Notes under the pieces: generated by a model
Told to the model about the DNA's origin: nothing
The model's database searches: none
Seen by the model: the letters and a program-made list of their open reading frames with translations, nothing else
Position numbers and translations under genes: made by a program
Shown: in pieces, positions 10,681 to 20,159 of the stretch
Layout: every line of letters starts with the position of its first letter
How positions within the stretch are numbered: position 1 is the first letter of the stretch
Origin: Geminocystis sp. NIES-3708
Lineage (GTDB): Bacteria > Cyanobacteriota > Cyanobacteriia > Cyanobacteriales > Cyanobacteriaceae
Assembly: GCF_001548095.1 (NCBI RefSeq)
Contig: NZ_AP014815.1
Span: 1,363,656-1,427,655 of the forward strand
DNA: 64,000 nt
Direction of reading: 5' to 3'

Positions 10681-13600
10681 CTATAAATATTGATAAATTA
10701 CCGCTTTTTTCCTATTAGCAATACTGTTAATTATTGTTTGAGCTTCTTTAATTTTTGCCTCACATTTTTCAATTTCTGCAACTAATTTAACCTGAATTTC
10801 AAGATTAGGAACTGCAATATTAATATTAGATATTTCTGGTACAGTTAACTGAGGAATTACAGAACCACTATTAAAAATATTAGAATAATTTAAGGCAAAT
10901 TCTAAATAACGATTATTGATTACTTTTTTATTAACATTTATAACAATAAGTCGAACAATAGGAACGTATTTGTCATTTCGTGCGATCGCAAAACCTATTG
11001 TACCTCTCGCAGTAACAGTAACAGTAGATTCACTAACTCTATCATCAAATTTTGTGGTATAACCAAATAAACCATTATTAACGGCAGAATTAGAATAAAC
11101 AGGTATTGAAAATTTATCAGTTTTAACTGTTGAAAATTCTTTTGGTTTATCCCCACCAGCAAAAATATTTATTGCTGTGTCACTTAATTTTAATGTGGGA
11201 GATTTATTAATTGTTTCTATAATTAGCTTTTCAATTTTTTCTTTCTCACTTTTAATAATAGTTTCTGCTTTCTCAAATTCTTCATCAATAGCTTGACAGG
11301 CTTTAACTATTTCCTCTTGAATTTCGAGAGGAGGTAAAGGGATTTTTTGAATATAAACATCATCTCGACTTAAACCGGGTACACCAGTGCCACCAGCGAG
11401 ATTTTCTAAACCTAAAAGATTGAGTATCAGATATAAATAATAATAATTTGTCTTGTCTGTTAACTCTTTAACATAGAAAGTTGTATCAATGGGAAAGCAA
11501 TTTTCATTAATCCAATTTATTTTACCTGCACTACCTTTTCTGCCAACCACAATACAGGGTTTTTCTACAATAAAATCATTATGATAACCTACTATTCCAT
11601 TTGAACCAATAACAGGATATTCTCCATTAATTCGATCCGCTTCGGGTAAACTTATACCATATTCTAATGATAAAATATCAGCAATTTTTGCTAAATCCCA
11701 TTTACTATTAATAGTTAAATTTTGATTAGGTGATGTGTTAAGAGATTTACTAAAATCAGGGCGAGAAAAATCTAACATATCCACCAAAAAAGCTGAAGTA
11801 ACAAAACTTGTTAAACTATCAGGAATATCCACAGTTTCACCGATAAAATTTTGCTTAATTAAATAGTTAATTTTTTCTGAATTATCATTATTTTGAGGAT
11901 CATAAAGAGGGGTATTAATATTAGCTAAATTAAACAAATTACTTAAAACCCGTTTATCATCTTCCTCATTTTCCGTCACTTCCTCAACAGTGATATTTCC
12001 TAAATATTTAATTCCCTCATTACCTTTAGCACTGCTCCATTCATAGCCTAAAAACTCTTTTATTTCCGTATTTTTAGACGGACTTTTAACAATTAAAACC
12101 CTTTGAGGATTCAGACTAGCTAACACAAAATAATAAAGTTTATCCCTTTCAATATCCTGTACATAAGCCATAAATCTTTTATTTAATTCTTCTTGTTTCG
12201 CTTCTTTACTTAAAGCTTTAAAAGCCCTTTGTTTTTTCAAATTTTTAATTTCTGTCCATTTATCAAACTCTTTTTGATACTCTTTAAAAATATCATGGTT
12301 TAAGAGTTGCTCATTAATTTCTCCTGCTAAAAATAATTTATAGTCCTCAAAATTAAACTCTAAATGATGACAATATTTTTTAATTAAATACTCATCTTGA
12401 AAAATGTTATTCTTACTATCTTCACCTTTAAACCAACTATTAACCCGATTCAAAAAATGTTCACAAGGGGCAGGATTTTCCGCTTTTCTTCTTAAAAATA
12501 AAGTAACTGTATTTGTGCCAGTTTTACCAAATGTACCACTACCAAATTCAGCGATGGCAATAATATCAAAATATTTAAGTAAAATTTCCCTTGTCGCCAC
12601 ATAAATATTAGTTGATTTCGAGGTACTTTTTGCCTTCCCTTTGGTGAGAATAGAAGAAGGTACAATAATACCCATTACTCCATCGGGTTTTAATAATTGT
12701 TTTGCCCTTTCAATAAAAAAAGTTTCAATACTATTATTATTAGGATAACTTTTCGTTTCAATAGTTTCAATAAGTTGATATTTTTTGCGATCTTTTTCCT
12801 CTAAAGTTTCTAAAAAACCTTTCACACTATAAGGAGGATTTGCCACTAAAATAGAGTAATCATTTTCTTTGATATTAGGAATATTTGCTAAAGTATCAGC
12901 ATAAATAATATTAATTTCATCTTGTCCATACATAAAAGCAGAAACTTTTGCTACCTTAGAAAGACGATATTCTTTTTCGATGCCGACAATATTTTGATAG
13001 TATTTTTCAAGGTCATTTTTTTTGTTATTTTCAACAATGGGTTTAATTTCTTGGGCGTATTCATTAAGAAAATGTCCTGCACCACAAGCATAGTCAATTA
13101 CTTTCGGTATCTCCTCACTTTCTGTAATAATTTGCTCTAAAGGTAAGGATTTAAGGATAAATTTAACAATAGGAATTGGAGTAAAAAATTGCCCTTCTGA
13201 TTGTTTAATAGCTTGATCTAAAAAGCCTTCAAACATATCCCCTAAAAACTGATTTTCTTCTTCTGTTTTCAAGCGAATATCTTGAAGCATTTGCACTAAT
13301 TTTAAAAGTACCGCTGAGTTTTGATAAAACAATTTTTCGTTGTGAACATCAATAAATGCAAAATCATTATTAGTGAAAAATTTTAGTTGACGAAAATACT
13401 TTTTAATAGTATCCTTTGTGGCATCAGGATCATTTTTGAAAAATCGAAAAGCCTGATCAATTGATTCATTATCAATATAAGTTACATCTTCCCCTAAAAA
13501 CCGTTTCATTCCTTCTTGATATAGCTTTTGTAAACGATCTTGCAACTCAAAAAAGCTATCATAAGCGATACCTTTCCAGTAAAACTTTAATTCATCAGGA

Positions 13601-14472
13601 TTGTTAGTTTCATCAACAATTTTACACAAGAATAAATTAACTAATTTATCAAAAGCATTTTCACGCCCTGACACATTATGCTGTCTTAAAATAGTGGCAA
13701 ATTGATGATATTTTCCTTGAATATCATTACTGTTAATAGTGGTTAAATCCGCTAAAGAATATTTAGTTTTACCAATTTCATAGGCTGGTATATCATCCTC
13801 AAAAATTCCCTTAGTAGCGAAATCTTGATTATAAGTTTCTTTCCATGCTTGATAAATGTCTTCTTTATTTAAAAGTTTAGCTTTTTCATAGGATAATGGT
13901 TCTTTATCTGCTATTTCTTCTAAGAGTTTTTCATTATCTTTAAGGGTAATTAAATAATAGTTAAAAGTAACCTTTTCATCTACCAAATCAGAAGTATAAA
14001 GGGCAATAAATTGAGTGCTTCCTGCTTGTTTGGCATAGGAAAAAATTTGTCCACCATTAATTAAAGTCTTTTTCCATTCATTATCAAATTCATTTCCTGC
14101 GGTTTTACACTCAATAATTAACAAAGATTTACCCGAATTATCTTTAACCATAATATCCGCCCTTCCACCACTTGCACCATGCCCTACAGTCCATTTTGGT
14201 TCAAGTTCAATATGTTGCGGTTTATAACCTTTATCAAATAATCTACAAACGCATTCAAAAACAACAAAATTCTCTTTTTGGTTGAAACTGGTGGTAAAAT
14301 CACCACTAATAGTAAAACCTTTTTCGGTGGGATAAATTAATTTTTCGTTTTTAAAATCTACCTTTAATATTGTTTCAATTACGGGAAATTCTTTCGTAAA
14401 AATATTCTCTTTTTCACTGGCTATAAATCTAAGATTAACTAATACTTTTTTAAGATTATCTTTATCAATCAC
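10681..14472 (-). CDS. single-polypeptide restriction-modification enzyme (type IIG/I-like: nuclease + N6-adenine MTase + two specificity modules)
   Basis: A 1263-aa fusion. Residues about 90-125 carry a PD-(D/E)XK nuclease core of the HsdR-N type, with D106 in GGRADIMVK and E121-x-K123 in LLIIECKTAG. The HsdM-like methyltransferase follows with the AdoMet motif VIDYACGAGHFLNEYAQEI (about 460) and catalytic NPPY (about 543). Two HsdS-like target-recognition modules lie at about 930-1080 and 1110-1263, each with the DxxxxxxGxxP(V/I)xxSN pattern and separated by a coiled coil. No translocase helicase is present, so it resembles BcgI-like enzymes with S fused on. The start at 14472 is 8 bp from the transposon-end remnant at 14481, which suggests it is cargo of that older element. 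Confidence 0.85.
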   Translation of the reverse strand: MIDKDNLKKVLVNLRFIASEKENIFTKEFPVIETILKVDFKNEKLIYPTEKGFTISGDFTTSFNQKENFVVFECVCRLFDKGYKPQHIELEPKWTVGHGASGGRADIMVKDNSGKSLLIIECKTAGNEFDNEWKKTLINGGQIFSYAKQAGSTQFIALYTSDLVDEKVTFNYYLITLKDNEKLLEEIADKEPLSYEKAKLLNKEDIYQAWKETYNQDFATKGIFEDDIPAYEIGKTKYSLADLTTINSNDIQGKYHQFATILRQHNVSGRENAFDKLVNLFLCKIVDETNNPDELKFYWKGIAYDSFFELQDRLQKLYQEGMKRFLGEDVTYIDNESIDQAFRFFKNDPDATKDTIKKYFRQLKFFTNNDFAFIDVHNEKLFYQNSAVLLKLVQMLQDIRLKTEEENQFLGDMFEGFLDQAIKQSEGQFFTPIPIVKFILKSLPLEQIITESEEIPKVIDYACGAGHFLNEYAQEIKPIVENNKKNDLEKYYQNIVGIEKEYRLSKVAKVSAFMYGQDEINIIYADTLANIPNIKENDYSILVANPPYSVKGFLETLEEKDRKKYQLIETIETKSYPNNNSIETFFIERAKQLLKPDGVMGIIVPSSILTKGKAKSTSKSTNIYVATREILLKYFDIIAIAEFGSGTFGKTGTNTVTLFLRRKAENPAPCEHFLNRVNSWFKGEDSKNNIFQDEYLIKKYCHHLEFNFEDYKLFLAGEINEQLLNHDIFKEYQKEFDKWTEIKNLKKQRAFKALSKEAKQEELNKRFMAYVQDIERDKLYYFVLASLNPQRVLIVKSPSKNTEIKEFLGYEWSSAKGNEGIKYLGNITVEEVTENEEDDKRVLSNLFNLANINTPLYDPQNNDNSEKINYLIKQNFIGETVDIPDSLTSFVTSAFLVDMLDFSRPDFSKSLNTSPNQNLTINSKWDLAKIADILSLEYGISLPEADRINGEYPVIGSNGIVGYHNDFIVEKPCIVVGRKGSAGKINWINENCFPIDTTFYVKELTDKTNYYYLYLILNLLGLENLAGGTGVPGLSRDDVYIQKIPLPPLEIQEEIVKACQAIDEEFEKAETIIKSEKEKIEKLIIETINKSPTLKLSDTAINIFAGGDKPKEFSTVKTDKFSIPVYSNSAVNNGLFGYTTKFDDRVSESTVTVTARGTIGFAIARNDKYVPIVRLIVINVNKKVINNRYLEFALNYSNIFNSGSVIPQLTVPEISNINIAVPNLEIQVKLVAEIEKCEAKIKEAQTIINSIANRKKAVIYQYL

Positions 14473-14480
14473 AAATTTAC

Positions 14481-14541
14481 TAACTTTATTTTAAAATATA
14501 CAACTTTATTTTAAAGTATACAACTTTATTCCCCTATTACA
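14481..14541 (+). repeat. remnant right end of an older Tn7-like element (three 20-bp TnsB-type sites)
   Basis: Three tandem 20-bp units begin at 14481, 14501 and 14521, each with the core AACTTTATT. The last unit ends in ACA at 14539-14541, followed by AAGGT. The intact transposon's right end has the same design: 20-bp period, core CAACTTTATT, and exactly 21 nt from that core's first base to the terminal ACA in both. The unit bodies differ (TTAAAGTATA versus ATATAGTTTC), so this is a related but distinct element end. The associated transposase genes and left end were not found. Confidence 0.7.
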
Positions 14542-14542
14542 A

Positions 14543-14547
14543 AGGTG
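14543..14547. repeat. 5-bp target-site duplication AGGTG, left copy
   Basis: AGGTG directly precedes the left terminus at 14548 and is repeated directly after the right terminus at 38727-38731. A 5-bp duplication is the signature of Tn7-family insertion. It overlaps by one base the AAGGT that would be the older element's duplicate. Confidence 0.85.
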
Positions 14548-14695
14548 TATCCAAAAACAATATAGTTGGAAACTCGAAAGAGTTTCCAAATACTAATTCC
14601 CCGTTATTTAGGATAAGAAGAAAATTAATAAAGTTAGAAACTAACAATATTTACTGTCATATTTAGTGGACTTTTGATCATAATAAAGTTGGAAA
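14548..14695. repeat. transposon left end with three spaced TnsB-type binding sites
   Basis: Sites of the form AATAAAGTTGGAAAC occur at 14548-14573 (terminal, ending AATATAGTTGGAAAC), 14622-14641 (AATAAAGTTAGAAAC) and 14676-14695 (AATAAAGTTGGAAAC). All have the same orientation and spread over about 150 bp, as in the Tn7 left end. A perfect hairpin (TTGGAAACTC, GAAA loop, GAGTTTCCAA) at 14566-14589 places an inverted half-site beside the terminal one. The third site ends 15 bp from the tnsD2 stop codon. Confidence 0.85.
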
Positions 14696-14710
14696 CTATT
14701 GCTGGTTGAA

Positions 14711-16624
14711 TTAGGTAAAATCGAGAGAATTAATATATTCATCAAGAATTTGTTGTATTGACGGTAACATCTCTATCTCTTTTCTTAAACCCGCCTTACG
14801 GACAATTTGCCATTTTTGGGCAAATATTCCTTCTTGACGAAAATACTCGATAGCACCTTTAACACGACAAATAGCAAATTCCTCTCTAGTCTCCACCACT
14901 TCTGATAATACTTGACTGGTTAAAGGTAGCTTATCAATATGTTTTTGTAAGACTGATAACTGATTAATTGCCCTTCCAATTTGTGCGACAGTGATTTGAA
15001 CGAGTTTCCCCTCCTGAGTAAGTAAATTTTCCACTGTAACTTTAACTTGTTCCGCAAAGATGCGATCGCGCTCATTCCAATCAACCCTTGATACGGGCAA
15101 CGGTTTTTTGCGTGTGGGCGTATTTTCAGATAACCAATCTTTATCATTTCTATACAACCAAAAATATAGAGTAGGAGATGACTTCTTTAAATCACTTGTA
15201 CTCATCTCTGGATGATCTTGCATTAAAGATAACCATTCATTTCGCTTGAGTTCTTTCTGTTCATCAAAAATAACGTTATTAGCTTCATCTACTTGTTGAT
15301 GATCATTTTTTTTAGCAAATTGATTGATGTTTCTCATTGGTAATTGCAACCTAGTAACATGAAACTTTACCGTTCGAGGATCAACTTCTAATCTTCGGGC
15401 AATTTCTCGCAAACTAATAGTATTATCAGACCACAGTTTTGTCAGTTCAGATTCCCATAACTCTCCGTAATTTTCCACTCGACTATATCGGTATAAATCA
15501 TGATGAGATTGATCAGGTCCCACACGATAATATCTAAATTTGCAACAACCACAACGAAAAGAAGCAACAGGTTTACCGCTATCTTTACTAAAAGATAAAT
15601 TATATTCTTTTATTCTATGTCTGCGAAATTGTGGACAAATATTATTAAGACAAGGCCACTGACCTTCTCCAAAAAGTTTTACATTGACAGGTAACTGAAA
15701 AAAACTTTCCGCATTATGTCCGAGAAAATGAATCATCAATAAATGATGTAAAGGATGTTGTGCCACTTTACAAGAACGCATTAATCGGATTAACCAATTA
15801 TGTTGACTGGAATAATCAACTTTGCAGTGAATTTGATTTAATATTTCTGTAGGATAGTAAGCACTAAAGTCATCTTGTAATTTTTTCACTTTGATTGTTC
15901 CATTATAATTGGCTAATTGACGATTAATTAATAATGTCAAATAGCGTTCCCGAAAAGAACTCAGTCCCTGAGATGGAATTTTATAAGTCAACAACCGTTG
16001 ACTATCCTTTGCTATTTGAAACAAGATGTAATGGGAAGACTTAGATAAATTCAAATAACGAGGAGAGACTATCGCAAGAGAATCATCTGTAGAACAAAAT
16101 TTATGACGATTTTTTCTATATTTTATCGTAACATTGCTTTTCTCTAAAAAAACTTGATGTTCAGGACAAACCTCCACACCTGATATTTGATGGAGACGAT
16201 GCCAATAGGATTCTCCAAATTGCTTTTTATCGTTTTGCAAACATAAAGGACAAAATTTCAAAGTATGAACACAAGGAACACTATTTGCCATTAATCCCAA
16301 TTTTTCAGAAGCCGAAGCCTTACCATTATTGGACATTATCTTTTCTACCATTCTAATACGCTCAGAAGGATAAAAAGGAGCATAAAATGGCAGTAAAGTA
16401 TGTTGATAAATTAATCTATCAATTGTATAGCAATGACCTTGAGGCATATTTGCAATTAAAGCACTAAGATAAGACGGTAGATCCACCACCGCGATCGCAT
16501 TTCTATTGTTAAATAAACTTTGCAAAATATCCTTTTGATCGAAATATTGAATACGAACACTGTAACGAGCAAATACGCTGTACAGTAATTCATCAGGATA
16601 AGGATCGGGAAAAAAGCCTAACAT
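14711..16624 (-). CDS. tnsD2: TnsD/TniQ-family target-selection protein (second paralogue)
   Basis: A 637-aa protein that begins with the TniQ signature FFPDPYPDELLYSVFARY. A zinc site is formed by C125 and C128 (CPLC), H142/H145 in YWHRLHQ, and C153 and H156 (CPEH). A second Cys set lies in CLNNICPQF and FRCGCCKFRYYRVGPD, followed by a helix-turn-helix (SLREIARRLEVDPRTVKFHV, about 405-424). The length matches full TnsD, not the roughly 400-aa TniQ of Cascade-guided transposons. TnsD proteins bind the end of a target gene such as glmS and recruit TnsC. It follows tnsD1 after 20 bp and is last in the operon, next to the left end. Which paralogue recognises glmS cannot be told. Confidence 0.9.
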   Translation of the reverse strand: MLGFFPDPYPDELLYSVFARYSVRIQYFDQKDILQSLFNNRNAIAVVDLPSYLSALIANMPQGHCYTIDRLIYQHTLLPFYAPFYPSERIRMVEKIMSNNGKASASEKLGLMANSVPCVHTLKFCPLCLQNDKKQFGESYWHRLHQISGVEVCPEHQVFLEKSNVTIKYRKNRHKFCSTDDSLAIVSPRYLNLSKSSHYILFQIAKDSQRLLTYKIPSQGLSSFRERYLTLLINRQLANYNGTIKVKKLQDDFSAYYPTEILNQIHCKVDYSSQHNWLIRLMRSCKVAQHPLHHLLMIHFLGHNAESFFQLPVNVKLFGEGQWPCLNNICPQFRRHRIKEYNLSFSKDSGKPVASFRCGCCKFRYYRVGPDQSHHDLYRYSRVENYGELWESELTKLWSDNTISLREIARRLEVDPRTVKFHVTRLQLPMRNINQFAKKNDHQQVDEANNVIFDEQKELKRNEWLSLMQDHPEMSTSDLKKSSPTLYFWLYRNDKDWLSENTPTRKKPLPVSRVDWNERDRIFAEQVKVTVENLLTQEGKLVQITVAQIGRAINQLSVLQKHIDKLPLTSQVLSEVVETREEFAICRVKGAIEYFRQEGIFAQKWQIVRKAGLRKEIEMLPSIQQILDEYINSLDFT

Positions 16625-16644
16625 AGTTACTAAATATTGCTAAA

Positions 16645-18612
16645 TTATCTATATACATCAAGAAGTTGAAGAGCTTCACTGACATTTTTTTGAATAAGGG
16701 GTTTTTCTTTTACACTCTGCTCAAAATTCAGCTTGAGTAAAAACTGACTTTTTGTAGGGCATATTTTTTCTTGATTAAACAAATCAAATGCCCACCATAT
16801 ACGACGAATGCTAAATTGTTCAAGAGTTTCAATAACCTCATCTAATAATTTTTTCGTTTTCGGCAGCTTAGATAATTTAGTTTGTAAAGTGCTTTTGCAA
16901 CCTAGTTCTCTACCAATTAAAGCTAATGTAATTCTAATTGGCCTTGGTTTCGATATTTGTTTTATTTTTACGACTACATCAGGAATTTGATTAACTATTA
17001 ACAAGTCTCGCTCGTGCCAATAACTTTCGTAGGAATCACCATAGTATCGCTTCTTGCTAGGAGGTAAATTAGCTTCTAACCACGGACGATCATTTTCACT
17101 AAGCCAGTTATACTCCCGATAAAAAATTTCTTTGAGTTGTGTTCGGGTTATGCCCTCATTGTCTTTTAATATTTCCAAAAAAGAAGTACGATACGAGTCT
17201 AACTTTTCTGAGTTAACTGTTGAGCATTGTTTCTTCAGTGATACTAACAAGATCTTCTTATCTTCTCTTGTTCTAGTTTTGTATCGACAATCACGAGGAA
17301 TAGACAAATCAAGCCTTATTGCATGTTTTTCAATAGTTCTCCAATCAAGCCCTAATTTTTTCGTTATTTCTTTTTGAGTAATACTGAAATCATTCCATAA
17401 TTTGACTAAGTTATCATCCCAAATTTTACCGTGAAATGAAATCAAGTAGAATTGAAATCTATCACTTAAACTTACATCTGGACCGACACGTTGATAAGTA
17501 AATTGGCAAACAGGACAACTAAAAGTGCCGATAGGTTTAACTATTTTAGTTTTCTTACAATAATATGGTTTTGAGTGATAGTCAGATATAACCATTTGCT
17601 TATAATCAGGACAAACGGGATTAAGACAGGGCCAATTTGCTTCTCCAAAAGGGCGATAGTTTTCTGGTAGTTGAAAGAAATTGAGGGGATGTATTTCCAG
17701 AAAATCTAATAGCAGAAGATGTTTAAGAGGGTGTTGAATTCCGCTTGATGGTCTAAAAAATAGTGATAGCCAATTATGTGGCTCTTTGGGATTAATTTCC
17801 AATCCTAATCGTTGCAACAATTGATCAGGATATTTCTCCATAAAACTGATTATGAGTTTTTCGACTCGAATTCTTCCAGAGTAAGAAGCTAAATCTCTTT
17901 CTATGAAAATACTACGATACCGATTTATTGTCTGATCTGAATAACAATCGGAAAAATACTCGTATTCAACAAATAAACTTTGCACCAAACTTGCTATACG
18001 ATCAATAATAAAATGATATTCATCGGACAAATTCAATGGTCTAGGCTCACTTATATCTGTAATGGCTTGTTCCGCAGCCAAAAATCGGTTACGGTACAAA
18101 TCTCTGTTTCTACAAAAGATATTCGTCTGTTCTAAAAACACTCTATGCTTTGCACAAATATCAATACCGTCAATTTGGTGCGATCGATGCCAATAGGTTT
18201 CTCCGTAAGTATCTTTATCTTCTTGAACACATAATGGGCAATATCTCATGTATTTTTGTAAGGGAATCGTACTGGACGTTAATCCTAATAACTTATGAAC
18301 TCCTATCTTATAACTACCTGCCATTTCTTCAAAAATTCTCGTCTTTCTCTCTTTTGTTAGAAAAGGACTATAGAAGGGAAATAATGTATTGTTGTAGATC
18401 AGAGATTCAAAACAATAGTTATGCCCTTTTGGCAAATGATCCAGTAAATATTGTAAGCGATTGGGCAAATCTACCACAAAATTACCCTTAACAACTCCAA
18501 ATAAATCCTGTACCGCTATTAGTTCTGTTTCGTATTGAACTATTTTTTGGTATCTGGCACTAATGCTACAAAGTAATTCATCGGGATAAGGGTCTGGGAA
18601 AAAACCAATCAT
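16645..18612 (-). CDS. tnsD1: TnsD/TniQ-family target-selection protein (first paralogue)
   Basis: A 655-aa paralogue of the downstream gene with the same order of parts: N-terminal FFPDPYPDELLCSISARY, a zinc site C125/C128, H142/H145, C153/H156 at identical positions, a second Cys set (CLNPVCPDY, then FSCPVCQFTYQRVGPD), and a helix-turn-helix ITQKEITKKLGLDWRTIEKH. The two proteins are clearly diverged, so this is an old duplication or a separate acquisition that may provide a second target site. The start overlaps the tnsC stop (ATGA). All key Cys and His residues are retained. Confidence 0.9.
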   Translation of the reverse strand: MIGFFPDPYPDELLCSISARYQKIVQYETELIAVQDLFGVVKGNFVVDLPNRLQYLLDHLPKGHNYCFESLIYNNTLFPFYSPFLTKERKTRIFEEMAGSYKIGVHKLLGLTSSTIPLQKYMRYCPLCVQEDKDTYGETYWHRSHQIDGIDICAKHRVFLEQTNIFCRNRDLYRNRFLAAEQAITDISEPRPLNLSDEYHFIIDRIASLVQSLFVEYEYFSDCYSDQTINRYRSIFIERDLASYSGRIRVEKLIISFMEKYPDQLLQRLGLEINPKEPHNWLSLFFRPSSGIQHPLKHLLLLDFLEIHPLNFFQLPENYRPFGEANWPCLNPVCPDYKQMVISDYHSKPYYCKKTKIVKPIGTFSCPVCQFTYQRVGPDVSLSDRFQFYLISFHGKIWDDNLVKLWNDFSITQKEITKKLGLDWRTIEKHAIRLDLSIPRDCRYKTRTREDKKILLVSLKKQCSTVNSEKLDSYRTSFLEILKDNEGITRTQLKEIFYREYNWLSENDRPWLEANLPPSKKRYYGDSYESYWHERDLLIVNQIPDVVVKIKQISKPRPIRITLALIGRELGCKSTLQTKLSKLPKTKKLLDEVIETLEQFSIRRIWWAFDLFNQEKICPTKSQFLLKLNFEQSVKEKPLIQKNVSEALQLLDVYR

Positions 18613-20159
18613 AAGCTATTTACCTCCATAAGATATTCTGTTACTGAACGGATATAACCCCCTTGTTTTAAAAGTTCATAGTTTGTCAAGTTTTGATCAT
18701 TATTAGATTCGATAAGTTTTATTAATCCTTGTACTTCGACGGGGGATTTAGGGTGTTTTATTTGTTGTGGTGATTTTTCTGATACAGATACAGTCCGATA
18801 CACATTTTCATCTTCAGAATTTTGTTGCATAGATGCAGGATTTTGTTGGCGAATAATTGGGGAGGATTTGATTTTTCCTGCGATCGCAACTTTTTCCTGT
18901 GCTTGTTGAAGATAATCTGTAATATCGATAGGGTGAACATCCTCCACCGTTTGTAAGATTTGAATGTTTTTATTTTTCAACGCCTCTAAAATAGGTCTGG
19001 CTAAACGTAAACTATCTTTGGCTACGGAGCGAATAATACCTTCAGTTATTTTTTCTTTCTCGGTGGTAATTGCTCTAACTTGAGCAAGAAGATAAACCTT
19101 CACCGCAAAATCCGTTATTCCTTGACTAACATCATATAGGCTATGAGTTAAAGTTTCATTGAGAGGAGTAAACTGTTTTAAGTACTGGTATCGCCATAAA
19201 GATTCCACAAATAATTGCCAAATATCATCTTCTTCCATGCGATCCCAAATCAGATCACCTTGCCCACTACCTCGGCGAGTTTGTCGAAATTCACCACTAA
19301 GAATTGACATTGCCTTATATGTGCCAACAAGAACAACAGGAATTCCGATCGTATTAACTAATTGAACAAAAAAATTGAGCATTTTACGAGATCCGCCACT
19401 TTTAGCTTCACTGAGATGTTGAATCTCATCAATGACTAACACTCCGATACAATGGAGAGATGCGATCCTTGCCATAATTGGAATTAATTGATCTATGGTG
19501 CAACGTGCTTTTGAAAAATTTTTTGAGTAATTAGTGCCTAACAATTCATCAATAGCTTGAAAAAAATTGAAACATAATCCTTTAATCGATCCATCATGAG
19601 GACATTCCAAGTTTAACCAAACAACCTGCATTAGAGTAAAATTTTGTCCTTGATATTGATTATGAATAATTACTTGAGGATATAAGGATAAAATAGACCG
19701 AATAGCAGTAGTTTTACCTATCCCACTTATTCCCATAATCGTGAATCCCGTTGCAGTGGAACGAATATTGAGATTTGAGAATTCCCCTGAATCTGATAGT
19801 TGAAATGGTTGATGAAATTGTTGACGAAATTCTGGGGTAAGGGGATTTCGGGAACGATAACCTGATCGTATCATTCGAGAAAATCTCTGCTCCAAATCCA
19901 AGTGAATAGGCAATGGTTCAACAAACTGCTGAACATTTTGTAATAGATGTAAACGTAAATGGTTTGGTAATGTACGCTCACCAGTATCATATTCGGGATA
20001 ATAAGCTAAACGAACCATTGCTTCCTCCTCCGATAATATGGTCGGTAATGCTTCAATTAAAGGATTATTACGATAGATAGAGAGTAAAGGATCTTGATAT
20101 TGTGCCTGAATTACTTGTCCTTTAAAAGCTAGAAGTGATGGGGTGAAATTTTTAGTCAT
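18609..20159 (-). CDS. tnsC: TnsC AAA+ regulator of transposition
   Basis: A 516-aa AAA+ ATPase, with Walker A GISGIGKT at about 143-150 and Walker B LVIDEIQHL with D244/E245. TnsC forms ATP-dependent filaments on target DNA, links TnsD to TnsAB and mediates target immunity. I chose the ATG at 20159 rather than the longer frame from 20222 because it has an AGGA ribosome-binding site and an 8-bp overlap with the tnsB stop, and because the 20222 start would overlap tnsB by 71 bp. The tail (about 430-516) is rich in Gln and Ser and poorly structured. It ends overlapping tnsD1. Confidence 0.92.
   Translation of the reverse strand: MTKNFTPSLLAFKGQVIQAQYQDPLLSIYRNNPLIEALPTILSEEEAMVRLAYYPEYDTGERTLPNHLRLHLLQNVQQFVEPLPIHLDLEQRFSRMIRSGYRSRNPLTPEFRQQFHQPFQLSDSGEFSNLNIRSTATGFTIMGISGIGKTTAIRSILSLYPQVIIHNQYQGQNFTLMQVVWLNLECPHDGSIKGLCFNFFQAIDELLGTNYSKNFSKARCTIDQLIPIMARIASLHCIGVLVIDEIQHLSEAKSGGSRKMLNFFVQLVNTIGIPVVLVGTYKAMSILSGEFRQTRRGSGQGDLIWDRMEEDDIWQLFVESLWRYQYLKQFTPLNETLTHSLYDVSQGITDFAVKVYLLAQVRAITTEKEKITEGIIRSVAKDSLRLARPILEALKNKNIQILQTVEDVHPIDITDYLQQAQEKVAIAGKIKSSPIIRQQNPASMQQNSEDENVYRTVSVSEKSPQQIKHPKSPVEVQGLIKLIESNNDQNLTNYELLKQGGYIRSVTEYLMEVNSL

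Noticed and set aside
14541-14550. A left transposon boundary at the TGT beginning 14546
   Set aside because: It would give non-matching flanks (AAAGG versus AGGTG) and a 2-bp gap in the terminal repeats. Starting at 14548 gives a perfect 5-bp duplication and a gap-free 25/26 match.
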